Assembly (NCBI RefSeq): GCF_021391535.1
Contig: NZ_CP090066.1
Coordinates: 695,501 to 759,500, forward strand
Length of the DNA: 64,000 nucleotides
Origin: Aurantimonas sp. HBX-1
Lineage (GTDB): Bacteria > Pseudomonadota > Alphaproteobacteria > Rhizobiales > Rhizobiaceae
Direction: 5' to 3'
Of the stretch, positions 8,559-17,417 are shown piece after piece. Every line of letters starts with the position of its first letter. Position 1 is the first letter of the stretch. Under the pieces are notes generated by a model. It saw only the letters and a list, made by a program, of their open reading frames with translations. It was not told the DNA's origin and made no database searches. A program made the position numbers and the translations under genes.

Positions 8559-9704
8559 TCAGACCTTTATGCCGAACAGTTTTTCGGCATTCCGGAACGC
8601 GATCTTTTCCTTGGCCTCGCGGGGGAGATCCACTGCCCGGAACCAGTCGGTTCCCTGCTTCATGTCTGCAAACGGGTAATCCGTCGCAAACATCACTCGA
8701 TCCACACTGATGTACCTGAGCAAGAGATGAAGCAGCTCATCCTGGAAGAATGCGCTGGTCGTGTACCAGAAATTGTCACTGAAGTATTGCCCGATAGGCT
8801 TGTCCAGCGAGTCTTCCGTCGACTCGCTCATGTCGCCGACGATACGCTCGTAGTAGAAAGGAAGGCCCTCTCCCATATGGCCGATAATCATCTGCAGATT
8901 GGGGAAGCGGTCGAACGTCCCGGTGATGATAAGGCGAAGACATTGGGTAATGACCTCCTGGTGCCACCCATATCCTGAACCGCTGAAAATGTAGTTCTGG
9001 AACTCCTGGTCGTAGCCTTGCCGCATGGTCTTGTAGTAAATATCGAACACATCTTTCGGTGGGAAACCTGGATGCAGGTAGATCGGCACATCAAGCGCCT
9101 CGGCACGCGCCAGAAGGGGCTCGAAATCGGGATGATCGAGAAATTTGTTGCCAATGAATCCATTGGTCATGGCCCCCACGAAGCCATCTTCCCGGACGGC
9201 GCGTTCCAGTTCGTCCGCTGATGCTTCCGGGTCCTGCAGAGGCAAGGTGGCATAGGCCTGGTACCGCCCCGGATAGGCGGCCATCGGGCCATCCGCGATC
9301 ATCTTGTTGAGACGATAAGCGAAATCTATGCCTTCCTCACCGGGGACATTCTGCACACCAGGCGTATGTGCGGAGAGGATTTGAACATTGATCCCTGCCG
9401 CATCCATTGCCCCGATGCGGCCAGGGCCGAGTTCGGCAAGGCCAGTTTCCCTGAGGTATTTGACGTGTTCATCGTTGATGGCGTTCAGCGCGATCAATTC
9501 CTCGGTGGTATAGGTTTCTTCCGTGGCAATAAATGGCAGGTCCTGGTCTCGCAACGCGATGACTGAAGTCTGTGTCGCGGCGGCGGCTCGGGAGACAATG
9601 GCAGGCGCGGCCAATCCGGCACCAACACCAAGTGCTGCCGCACCCGTCAGAAAGCTGCGGCGTTCCATCGTCAGGCTCGCCAAGGGCTTTTCGATCAGTT
9701 TCAT
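8559..9704 (-). CDS. Tat-exported amidohydrolase-2 family protein
   Basis: 381 residues. The N-terminus has a twin-arginine motif (MERRSFLTG, R15-R16) followed by a hydrophobic helix and an AxA-type cleavage region near residue 40, so the protein is expected to be folded in the cytoplasm and exported. The rest is a TIM-barrel amidohydrolase-2 (relatives: ACMSD, gamma-resorcylate decarboxylase, other metal-dependent decarboxylases and hydrolases). Visible metal or active-site positions are H211 (IYLHPGFPP), the histidine in IIGHMGEGLPF and the aspartate in FATDYPFAD. The beta-1 motif reads ATEETY (E62-E63-T64) where many relatives have E-E-H or H-x-H. It stands alone, next to transposase remnants, in a locally AT-richer region, so it may be acquired. 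Substrate unknown. Confidence 0.82.
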   Translation of the reverse strand: MKLIEKPLASLTMERRSFLTGAAALGVGAGLAAPAIVSRAAAATQTSVIALRDQDLPFIATEETYTTEELIALNAINDEHVKYLRETGLAELGPGRIGAMDAAGINVQILSAHTPGVQNVPGEEGIDFAYRLNKMIADGPMAAYPGRYQAYATLPLQDPEASADELERAVREDGFVGAMTNGFIGNKFLDHPDFEPLLARAEALDVPIYLHPGFPPKDVFDIYYKTMRQGYDQEFQNYIFSGSGYGWHQEVITQCLRLIITGTFDRFPNLQMIIGHMGEGLPFYYERIVGDMSESTEDSLDKPIGQYFSDNFWYTTSAFFQDELLHLLLRYISVDRVMFATDYPFADMKQGTDWFRAVDLPREAKEKIAFRNAEKLFGIKV

Positions 9705-10231
9705 GTCAGGTTTTGCTCCGATTTTCCTGTTGTGACGTGTGGGCGCGGCATCCGCCTGGCAAAAACCTCAGCTTGGCCCCTAGAAGCCGAAATAGATCCT
9801 GCCGCGCCCGGGAGGTCTGGCGACACATCAGCGAGGCCGCTGATTGTCCTGCAGATCACTGCGAGCGTGGGGCGCGTTTCCAGGCCGATGCGCCCCGGAT
9901 CGCAAGCGCATGGTCAGCGTCGTTCACGGCCAGTTCCCTTCCAGATTGGATCTGGGGCCACTAGTTCCGATTTTGTCGTTGGGTTGTGTTTTCAATTATT
10001 AAGAATTGTTTCGTCGCAATGCGGGCGGAGCGAAGCGACCCGGATGCTCTCTCTGAATTCGCCGCGATCCATGCCGCCTGCAGGCAGGAAATCTACTTAA
10101 TTTGTGGCCCGAAGCACCAGAAAAATTCTTAACAAGACTTAACAGCCTCCGGTCAGGAAGCCGGGTAGGTCCAGACGGCAGCGCGGCTCGATCACCGAGC
10201 AAGCGCTGGCCAATTCCGCCTGGAGTCTTGC
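9705..10231. other. AT-richer intergenic region of 527 bases
   Basis: No convincing gene is seen on either strand. The right half is clearly richer in A and T than the surroundings (for example around 9965-10015 and 10085-10145). It should hold the promoters of the divergent amidohydrolase and glycosyltransferase genes. It contains the direct repeat listed at 10128-10144. Short frames on the minus strand look like decayed coding sequence, but no family can be named. Confidence 0.4.
10128..10144 (+). promoter_or_regulatory. direct repeat CTTAACA spaced one helical turn
   Basis: The heptamer CTTAACA occurs at 10128-10134 and again at 10138-10144, a 10-base period, about 90 bases before the glycosyltransferase start. 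Tandem repeats at this spacing are typical binding sites for response regulators of the OmpR class. The two TTAA cores are 6 bases apart, one short of the N7 spacing of a canonical CtrA box. Function is inferred only from position and spacing. Confidence 0.3.
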
Positions 10232-12835
10232 ATGTATTCTTATCCGAGGCCGTCGCCTGACGCTTATACCCGGCAGTCATCCGTCTCGATCATCGTCCCC
10301 ACGTTGAACGAGGCGGAGAATATCGACCGCACCTTGCGCGCCATCATCGAGAATATCGATGGGCGCCTCGATTTTGAAATCATCGTCACGGATGGCGGGT
10401 CGACCGATGGTACGCGCGAAAGGGTGGCCTGCTGGGAGAAGCATCGACCCGTTCGCCTGCTTGAAAACATTGGCGGCGGCGGGCTGGCCAACGATGTCCG
10501 TGCTGCGGCGTTGAGTGCCAGATTTCCGATCGTCGTTGTGCTCGATGCGGATGGAAGCCATCCGGCTTCAGCGATTACTTCCCTCGTGGAGGCCGTAGCT
10601 TCAGGCGATTACGACATTGCGATCGGCAGCCGGTACGTCGCCGGTGGTGCAACGGTCGACTGGCCCTTTCAGCGCCAGGCGCTTTCGCGCCTCGGCGCTG
10701 CGCTCGCGGCGCCCTTTACCGAGGTCCAGGATCCGCTGTCGGGATTTTTCGCCATACGACGAACGTCTCTCCTGGCTGCGGGCGCGGATGCGGAAGGATT
10801 CAAGATCGGGCTGGAGGCGATCGTCGCCGGCGGCGACGGCGTCAGGATATGCGAGGTGCCGATTTCATTTTCCGACAGGGTTCATGGAACGTCGAAAATA
10901 GGCGCCAGTCATACGATCGCCTACCTCAACCAACTGCTGCGGTTTTCCAGGGGCACCACCTCGGCGGTGGCCATGCATCGCTTTGCGCTGGTCGGCATGG
11001 CCGGGTTCCTCATGGACTTTCTTGTGGTGGCGGCTCTGCAGTCGCTCGGCACCAGCATCGCCGTGGCTCATGTCTCCGGCTTCTGCCTCTCGGCGGCGTT
11101 CAATTATTTCGGCCACATGAAATGGTCGTTCCACGATCGTCCTCGGGTGAGATCGCAGCTCCCGCGGTTCATTCTCGTGTCGGCCATGGCCATCGCCTTG
11201 CGCGGCGGCTTCATCGCGGCGGCGACCGATCTCGGTCTTCCCTTCTTCGCCGTGGTGATCGCGGGCATCGCGGGCGGAACCGTCGTCAGCTACATCGGCA
11301 ACGAGTTCTATGTATTCAGGAACGACCGCTTTCTGTCTCCAGCGGCCCGATGGAGACTGGCGGCTCTCGCAATTGCCGTCTACGCCGTGGCGCTGAGGAT
11401 CGTCTATCAGGGCAGCATCGACCTGATCCCTCAGGAGGCTTACTACTGGAACTATGCCCAGCGTCCCGCAATGGGGTACCTCGACCATCCACCGATGGTG
11501 GCGTGGCTGATATGGCTGGGAACATCAATCTTCGGCGACTCCGAATTCGGCGTTCGCATCGTGGCCACGTTTACTTGGCTGACGACCGCCTTCTTCATGT
11601 TCAAGCTTACGAAGAATCTCTTCGGACAGACTGCCGCGTTTCTGGCTCTGATGCTGCTGTCGGTTTTCCCGTTCTATTTCCTCATCGGGATCCTGACCAC
11701 GCCTGATGCACCGCTTACGGCCGCCTGGGCGGGAGCATTGTATTTCCTGGAGCGTGCATTGCGCGCGAAAGATGCAAGGGCCTGGCTTGGCGCCGGGCTG
11801 TGTGTGGGCCTCGGCATGCTATCGAAATACACGATTGCGTTGCTGGGCCCTGCAACGCTGGTCTATCTGCTCGTCGATCCGCAGTCTCGACGGTGGCTGC
11901 TCACGCCGTGGCCGTACCTCTGCGCCGGCGTCGCGGCGGTCTTGTTCGCGCCGGTGATCTCATGGAACGCGAACCACGACTGGGCTTCCTTTCAATTCCA
12001 GGGAAGCAGGCGATGGTTCGAGGACGGCCTTGAATTCTCGGTGCCTGCCCTGGTGCTGTGCATCGCGGCGCTGCTGGGCCCGATCGGGGTCTCCCTTGCC
12101 GGACATGCAGCCAGCCGCATGGTCCGGCTCAGGACCAGGACTATTCTGCGGGAAGCCGGCACGTTCGTCATCGTCTTCACGCTGGCGCCGCTCTCGGTCT
12201 TCGTCTTCTACAGCCTCTTTCACTCGGTCAAGCTCAACTGGACAGGGCCGGTCTGGCTGGCATTGTTGCCCGCCATGGCCAATGTGGTCGTCAGAGCACT
12301 GAAGAAGAGCGATGGCCGCTTCATGGCCTCGTTGCAGATCACAATGGCGGCCAGCATCGTCGCGTTCGCGCTGCTGTTTCACTACCTCGCTCTGGGCCTG
12401 CCCTTGATCGGACATAGCGGCGAGTTGCGCGGCTTGCCGGTAGCATGGGAGGAGTTCGGCGCGGAAGCGGAGCGGATCAAGACGAGCATCGAATCCGAAA
12501 CCGGGCAACCGCCGCTGCTTGTCGGCATGGACCCCTACAACATCGCGAGCGAGCTCGGCTTTTACAGCACAGGGCCGGCCGCGTTGGAAAACGTCACAAG
12601 TCAGAACCTTTTCGGCCGCAACGGCCTCATGTTCGACACCTGGTTTTCCAACCGCTCCTTCGACGGACGGGACGTGATCATGGTCGGCGTAGAGAACGCC
12701 CATGTTTCCGATGACGAATTGGCCGCGTGGTTCGAGACCATCGGGCCAGTCGAGCGGCAGGCGGTACGAAAGAACGGCGCCGAGGTGGGACGCTTCTTTT
12801 ACAGGATCGGCTACGGGTTCCGGCGCCCCGATTGA
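10232..12835 (+). CDS. three-module membrane glycosyltransferase: GT2 (DPM1-like) - GtrA - GT39/PMT
   Basis: 867 residues. Residues about 15-235 form a GT2 domain of the polyprenyl-phosphate sugar synthase type: SIIVPTLNEAENID, the metal-binding VVLDADGSHP and GSRYVAGGATVDW. Residues about 245-365 form a GtrA-like four-helix membrane domain. From about 375 to the end is a PMT/ArnT-like GT39 integral-membrane transferase with its diagnostic EAYYWNYAQ and YLDHPPMVAWL acidic loop. One polypeptide could make a polyprenyl-phosphate sugar, move it and transfer it to an acceptor outside the inner membrane. The start follows a TGGAG ribosome site. No other polysaccharide genes flank it directly. Confidence 0.88.
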   Translation: MYSYPRPSPDAYTRQSSVSIIVPTLNEAENIDRTLRAIIENIDGRLDFEIIVTDGGSTDGTRERVACWEKHRPVRLLENIGGGGLANDVRAAALSARFPIVVVLDADGSHPASAITSLVEAVASGDYDIAIGSRYVAGGATVDWPFQRQALSRLGAALAAPFTEVQDPLSGFFAIRRTSLLAAGADAEGFKIGLEAIVAGGDGVRICEVPISFSDRVHGTSKIGASHTIAYLNQLLRFSRGTTSAVAMHRFALVGMAGFLMDFLVVAALQSLGTSIAVAHVSGFCLSAAFNYFGHMKWSFHDRPRVRSQLPRFILVSAMAIALRGGFIAAATDLGLPFFAVVIAGIAGGTVVSYIGNEFYVFRNDRFLSPAARWRLAALAIAVYAVALRIVYQGSIDLIPQEAYYWNYAQRPAMGYLDHPPMVAWLIWLGTSIFGDSEFGVRIVATFTWLTTAFFMFKLTKNLFGQTAAFLALMLLSVFPFYFLIGILTTPDAPLTAAWAGALYFLERALRAKDARAWLGAGLCVGLGMLSKYTIALLGPATLVYLLVDPQSRRWLLTPWPYLCAGVAAVLFAPVISWNANHDWASFQFQGSRRWFEDGLEFSVPALVLCIAALLGPIGVSLAGHAASRMVRLRTRTILREAGTFVIVFTLAPLSVFVFYSLFHSVKLNWTGPVWLALLPAMANVVVRALKKSDGRFMASLQITMAASIVAFALLFHYLALGLPLIGHSGELRGLPVAWEEFGAEAERIKTSIESETGQPPLLVGMDPYNIASELGFYSTGPAALENVTSQNLFGRNGLMFDTWFSNRSFDGRDVIMVGVENAHVSDDELAAWFETIGPVERQAVRKNGAEVGRFFYRIGYGFRRPD

Positions 12836-13134
12836 TGGCCGCTTCCGTGGCAGCCTGCCCGAAAAGAAACCTATCTGAAGCAGCGCGAAGGCGGATGGAT
12901 CGTCTCGGACGTAGCCATCTCGATGTTGCCCCGAGTGTTTACCCAGTTGTTGGTCCGCTTCCGGCGGTTCTGGTAGGTTCGTTTGCGGCCGGATTGAACG
13001 AAAGGGACAACGTCATCGTCGACCAGCACCATGACGCGCGCCGCCATCGCAACTGATGCAGGTCAATGCCGGGCGCAGGGCCATGCCGGATTTTCTTGGC
13101 TTTCGTGGCGACGCACGTATCCGGGGAGGCTGAA
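12836..13134. other. intergenic region, nothing recognised
   Basis: About 300 bases between the glycosyltransferase stop and the next gene. No motif, repeat or convincing small gene was seen. It probably holds the promoter of the downstream exported protein. Confidence 0.4.
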
Positions 13135-13944
13135 ATGGCGCGCGAATCCGAGCGAGCGGCAGTCTTCCCTGGCGCAACGGCGGCCCGAACGATCCGCGCC
13201 GGCTTGCCGATCCTCCTCGCGTTCTGCGCCGCCATCGCAGGTGCGTCGGTTGCGATCGCGGATCAGCACGATACGCAGCGGTTCAATCGGGGAGCCTGTG
13301 CTGCAGCCTATCCTGGATGGGTCCGCGGACTGGTCGATGCCTACAACGAAGCCGCGATACAGGATCCGGAGTTCGTCCTGACGAAGGTTCCCGTTCCGGC
13401 AAGCTACAAGGCAACCCCGGCGGAAGAACTGGGCTACAGGGTCGGGCTGATGGCAGGCCACGTGCTGGGCCTGCAGTATGGCGAGGAGCTTGGCCGCGGC
13501 GCGCGGACGCCTGATGCCGAGGCGGATTTCGAAAAGATGGCCGACTCCACCAGGAAGCTGGAGCAACACGTGAAGCAATACTGTGGCGACCTCGCTGCGG
13601 GCTTGGACTGGGAGACGACCCAGATGGATGAAGCCGGGACCGCGACGGTCGCCAGCCTGCACGAAGCCCAACTCGCCATGCATTTAGCGCTGACGACCAA
13701 CCAGGAAGCGGCAGGCGCCGAAAGAGCGGCGCGCGGGGTCCGGGAAGCCGAGGCCAAGGGTGAGCACGCCGAGGCCGACGCGTGGCGAGAGGTGGCGCGG
13801 ACGACCGCCGGCTGGTCGGAGGATTTTGCCAAGATGACCAAAGGCCGGGCGGCGGCGGGTCGTGACGAGGCGCTCCGGGCACTGTCCGATGCGACGGCCG
13901 CCGCGGACCGCGCCAGGAAGGCCGTCGAAGACGCCGGCGGCTAG
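13135..13944 (+). CDS. exported helical protein of unknown function
   Basis: 269 residues from the ATG at 13135, which follows a strong GGGGAGG ribosome site 7 bases upstream; an in-frame start at 13066 lacks this. A long N-region leads to a signal peptide (AGLPILLAFCAAIAGASVAIA) cleaved near residue 42. The mature protein has a conserved-looking first half with two cysteines (GACAAAYPGWVRGL and QYCGDLAAGLDW). The C-terminal hundred residues are charged and alanine-rich with heptad character, predicted coiled coil. No family is recognised. It is probably periplasmic. It stands alone on this strand. Confidence 0.65.
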   Translation: MARESERAAVFPGATAARTIRAGLPILLAFCAAIAGASVAIADQHDTQRFNRGACAAAYPGWVRGLVDAYNEAAIQDPEFVLTKVPVPASYKATPAEELGYRVGLMAGHVLGLQYGEELGRGARTPDAEADFEKMADSTRKLEQHVKQYCGDLAAGLDWETTQMDEAGTATVASLHEAQLAMHLALTTNQEAAGAERAARGVREAEAKGEHAEADAWREVARTTAGWSEDFAKMTKGRAAAGRDEALRALSDATAAADRARKAVEDAGG

Positions 13945-14155
13945 CTGTCCGGAAGGCCATCGACCGCCAGCGCGATTGGGCCGCGGTGTCCACCTCTGGA
14001 ACGGGCTGGAGGGGCTGGAGCGGAACTACGCGATCGACGCCGTCGCTTCCCCAGCGGCGTGACGCACTTGATGTTCACCCGCGCGCGGCGGTGATCTTCA
14101 GGGCCATGCCGTGTGCTGGTTCGCGGGCCGACCAGGCAGACGACGCCGGGCGCCG

Positions 14156-14785
14156 TCACCGCGGACGGCGGACCGCGATGACCGTGCCGCTGCCGGCGCC
14201 GCCGCAGTAGAACCGGTCGGCGCCGTCGGCCTCCAGCCCGGAGACCAGGGTGCCTTCCGGCAGGTCGACGCTTTCCAGCACCGCGCCGGTCGCCCCGTCC
14301 AGCCGTCGCAGCTCGCTGCCCTCGTCGTGCCACGCACCGTGCCAGAGTTCGCCGTCGAGCCAGGTGACGCCGGTCACCAGCCGGTCGGATTCCAGGGTGC
14401 GAAGGATCGCACCGGTCTCGGGATCGACCTGGTGGATGCGGCGGTCGCGATATTGCCCCACCCACAGCGTGCCTTCGGCCCAGGCGAGCCCGGAATCGCC
14501 GCCGCCCGGCGCTGGGATGCTGGCGATGATGCGGCCGTCCACCGGATCGATCCGCTGGATACGGTCGCCGGCGATCTGGAACAGGTGCCGGCCGTCGAAC
14601 GCCGTCCCCGCATGGGCCGGCACATCGAGCCGGTGCACGATCTCGCCGGTCTCGGGATCGAGCGCACTCAGCCCGTCTCTCGAGGCGAACCACACGTGCC
14701 GCCCGTCATAGGTCACGCCGTGCACCGGACCGACGCCGGGGAACGGCCCGTAGCTGCGGATGATGTCGGCCGACGATCGCTTCAT
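14156..14785 (-). CDS. beta-propeller protein (Vgb / glutamine cyclotransferase-like)
   Basis: 209 residues without a signal peptide. Four repeats of a propeller-blade signature are visible: ALDPETGEIVHRL, RIDPVDGRIIASI, QVDPETGAILRTL and RLDGATGAVLESV, each followed by a turn and a W or F strand such as LWVGQYRDRRIHQ. This resembles cytosolic PQQ-like or glutamine cyclotransferase-like propellers. No catalytic residue set can be assigned. The start lies 10 bases after the stop of the HTH regulator gene, so the two are probably cotranscribed and serve the DUF899 module on the other strand. Confidence 0.75.
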   Translation of the reverse strand: MKRSSADIIRSYGPFPGVGPVHGVTYDGRHVWFASRDGLSALDPETGEIVHRLDVPAHAGTAFDGRHLFQIAGDRIQRIDPVDGRIIASIPAPGGGDSGLAWAEGTLWVGQYRDRRIHQVDPETGAILRTLESDRLVTGVTWLDGELWHGAWHDEGSELRRLDGATGAVLESVDLPEGTLVSGLEADGADRFYCGGAGSGTVIAVRRPR

Positions 14786-14794
14786 CGCGCCATC

Positions 14795-16015
14795 CTAGTC
14801 GCTCGGCAGCGGACCGGGGAGTAACAAGACCGTCGGGAATCCCGGGACACCCGCCGCCGTCCAGCGGCGCGACCGCGCGCGCCCGAAGCACTGTACCTTG
14901 CCGGTCCGGGCAAGCGAACCGAGCGCCCGCTGCACCGTGCGCGGGCTGGCACCCAGCGCGATCGCGAGGGCCGAACTCGACCATGCCTCGCCGTCGGCGA
15001 GCAGGGCCAGCAGCCGTGCGTGCCTGTCCTCGACCGGTGGTGCCAGCACCGCCACCTCGCGCCCCTCGTGCGGGACCAGAACGTAGCCGTCTGTCGTCGC
15101 GCCGACATCGGCGCGTTCCCCGAGCAGGGCGCGCAGCCGGCCGATCTCCACCCGCAGCCGGGCGCGATGCGACTCGTCGACATGTTTAGCGCCGAAGGCG
15201 GCGGCGAGCAGGCGCCGGCGCGACGCGTCCGCCGGCCATGCCTCGCCCAGCGCGCGCAGTAGCGCGAAGAGGACCGGCCGCGTCGCGAAGGAAAGCGCCA
15301 CGCCCTTCAACCGGACTGCCTGGCGGCACGCATCGACGACGAACGCCGCGGAGCCGAGGACGCGCTCGACCTCGTCGAGCCGGAGCGGGCGCTCCTTCCC
15401 GCCGCCAACCAGCCGTGCCGCCGGCTCTGCGAGAACCCGGGCGGCGGCCTCGACCTCGGCCGCCAGGGCTGGAATGCGCGCCTCGCGTGCGGCGCGATCG
15501 GCGCGCGCCAGCGCAACGCGCGCCGCCGACGTGTCGATCCGCCGGAGGGCGAGGCCGGCGGCGACGAGTTCGCGTCCGGCCCGCAGGGCCGGCTGTAGCA
15601 AGGCCGGTTCGAGACCTGCGAGCGTCCGCTCGGCGTCGGCGAGCTGCCCGACCAGCAGCTGGCGCCGCGCCTGCAGGGTGCGGGCATGCGCGGCATTGGC
15701 ATGGTCGCCCTGCGCTTCGAGCGTCGCGCGTGCCGTCTCGAGCGCGGCGGCCGGAAAGGCGAGGTCGCGCGAGACGAAGGCGATCTCGGCCTCGGCCACG
15801 ACGCAGCGCGCGCGGGCGACAGCCTGGGCCGGACCGAAGGCGCGGGCCGCGCGCCGCAGCAGCGCGCTCGCCCGCTCGAGATCGCCGAGCTGCGCCATGG
15901 CGATGCCGCGCAGCGCCAGCGATGGCGGGTCGTCGCGCAAGGCGACGCGATTGAGGGCGCCGAGCGGATCGCCGGTTGCGAGCGCCCTTGCCGCGACGGC
16001 GATCAGCGGGTCCAC
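14795..16015 (-). CDS. helical-repeat protein with C-terminal helix-turn-helix region
   Basis: 406 residues starting at a GTG. The first half is alanine-rich paired helices of TPR type (ALRGIAMAQLGDLERASALL is typical). The middle has a winged-helix-like segment, including SRRRLLAAAFGAKHVDESHR and LRVEIGRLRALLG, similar to the DNA-binding part of OmpR/SARP-type regulators. The C-terminus carries a second helix-turn-helix (SSSALAIALGASPRTVQRAL). I read it as a cytoplasmic transcriptional regulator whose TPR part senses a partner or ligand. It is divergent from the DUF899 gene with a 131-base gap that should hold both promoters. Name and ligand are unknown. Confidence 0.65.
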   Translation of the reverse strand: MDPLIAVAARALATGDPLGALNRVALRDDPPSLALRGIAMAQLGDLERASALLRRAARAFGPAQAVARARCVVAEAEIAFVSRDLAFPAAALETARATLEAQGDHANAAHARTLQARRQLLVGQLADAERTLAGLEPALLQPALRAGRELVAAGLALRRIDTSAARVALARADRAAREARIPALAAEVEAAARVLAEPAARLVGGGKERPLRLDEVERVLGSAAFVVDACRQAVRLKGVALSFATRPVLFALLRALGEAWPADASRRRLLAAAFGAKHVDESHRARLRVEIGRLRALLGERADVGATTDGYVLVPHEGREVAVLAPPVEDRHARLLALLADGEAWSSSALAIALGASPRTVQRALGSLARTGKVQCFGRARSRRWTAAGVPGFPTVLLLPGPLPSD

Positions 16016-16146
16016 GGGTTGGCCGTCACATTTGTTACTCCCACCCCTCGCGCCTCCGCTGCCAGTTTGCCGCTGTCAGCGATCGGGGCCGATCCGCGAG
16101 AAGCCGCGCTTCATCCCGGAAGCCCCGTGCCATTCGGAGGCAGACC

Positions 16147-16932
16147 ATGAGTAAGACACGCGAGATCGACCGGGAAGACGGGGTGATGCACACGCCGCCC
16201 ATCGTGCCACGGCAGGCGTGGGAGGCGGCGCGCGAGCGGCTGCTCGTCAAGGAGAAGGCGCATACACGGGCCGGCGACGCGCTCGCCGCGGAGCGGCGGC
16301 GGATGCCGTGGATGGAGGTGGAGAAGGACTACCGCTTCGAGGGGCCAGAGGGCACGGGGAGCCTTGCCGACCTGTTCGAGGGTCGGCGCCAGCTGATCGT
16401 CTATCGCGCCTTCTTCGAGCCCGGCGTGTTCGGCTGGCCCGACAATGCCTGCCGCGGCTGCTCGTTCGTCGCCGACCAGGTGGCGCATCTGGCGCATCTG
16501 CATGCCCGCGACACGACGCTCGCCTACGTTTCCCGGGCGCCCCAGGCCGACATCGCGCGGCTGAAGGCACGGATGGGCTGGACGATGCCCTGGTACACGC
16601 TCACCGACAGTTTCGATGCCGATTTCGGCGTCGACCTCTGGCACGGGCACAACGTGTTCATCCGCGCCGGCGAGCGGATCTTCCGGACCTACTTCATCAA
16701 CGTCCGCGGCGACGAGGCGCTCGGCACCACCTGGCAGTTCCTCGACGCGACGCCGCTCGGCCGGCAGGAAAGCTGGGAGGATTCGCCCGAGGGCTATCCG
16801 CAGACGCCGCCCTACACGTGGTGGAACTGGCACGACCGCTACGAGCCGCAGGCTTCGCCCGACCCGGCCTGGGTCGCTGTTTCCGACGCCGGCGTCGCCA
16901 GCTTCCGGGCCGAAACCGGCGAGCAGCCATGA
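16147..16932 (+). CDS. DUF899 (thioredoxin-like) family protein
   Basis: 261 residues from the ATG at 16147, preceded by a CGGAGG ribosome site 7 bases upstream. The DUF899 pattern is clear: WMEVEKDYRFEGPEG, LIVYRAFFEPGV, the cysteine pair in NACRGCSFVADQVAHL, LAYVSRAP and WHGHNVFIR. The fold is thioredoxin-like, and the C-x-x-C pair could be redox-active, but no biochemical role is established for the family. The product has no signal peptide and should be cytoplasmic. The next small gene overlaps its stop by 4 bases (ATGA). Confidence 0.88.
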   Translation: MSKTREIDREDGVMHTPPIVPRQAWEAARERLLVKEKAHTRAGDALAAERRRMPWMEVEKDYRFEGPEGTGSLADLFEGRRQLIVYRAFFEPGVFGWPDNACRGCSFVADQVAHLAHLHARDTTLAYVSRAPQADIARLKARMGWTMPWYTLTDSFDADFGVDLWHGHNVFIRAGERIFRTYFINVRGDEALGTTWQFLDATPLGRQESWEDSPEGYPQTPPYTWWNWHDRYEPQASPDPAWVAVSDAGVASFRAETGEQP

Positions 16933-17291
16933 CCGGTCCGGCGGGCTTGCCCGGTGGCGCGGCGCAGAGCGCGGGACTGCTGGCCGCGTTGCCGTTCGCG
17001 GCGTCGCCGACATTCGCGGTGATGGCGCTGCTGGCGGGGTGGGGCGGCGCCCCGCCAGATATCTGCGCATCGGGGGCAGGCGCCTGGCTCGGCGGCATGG
17101 TGCCGATGTACCTGCTGATGAGCGCGTTCCATGCAGGGCCGTGGCTGGCGCTGGTCGCAGGCACGGGACACCGCCGGCGGGGACGCAGGCGCCCACGGGC
17201 CACCCCCTCCGCCTTCCCGTCCGGGCGCAACGCTTGCGCGATGCGGTCTCGTACCCCGGTCATTGCCATGGCGAAGCATCGCCGTTCCTGA
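16929..17291 (+). CDS. small membrane protein coupled to the DUF899 gene
   Basis: 120 residues; the ATG overlaps the DUF899 stop codon. Residues about 15-37 and 50-75 are hydrophobic (FAVMALLAGWGG; GGMVPMYLLMSAFHAGPW). Short proteins with MVPMYLLMSAFH are found in other alphaproteobacteria as roughly 75-90-residue two-helix proteins. Here the reading frame continues into an arginine-rich, low-quality tail (from about residue 80), which suggests either a natural extension or a small frameshift near the original stop. Role unknown; coupling implies it acts with the DUF899 protein. Confidence 0.6.
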   Translation: MTGPAGLPGGAAQSAGLLAALPFAASPTFAVMALLAGWGGAPPDICASGAGAWLGGMVPMYLLMSAFHAGPWLALVAGTGHRRRGRRRPRATPSAFPSGRNACAMRSRTPVIAMAKHRRS

Positions 17292-17417
17292 TATCGGCCC
17301 GACGGTGGTTCACGCCCGGGGGCAGGGGCTCGAGGCATCCGCCCGGGGTCGGGCCGTGAGGCCGCGGACCCGGCGCCCGTGGCGCCGCCGCCAGGAAACG
17401 ACGAACGGACGGCTCTG

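Noticed and set aside
9705..10231. Short minus-strand frames as small genes
   Set aside because: No ribosome sites, no conserved motif and several stops; possibly decayed sequence.
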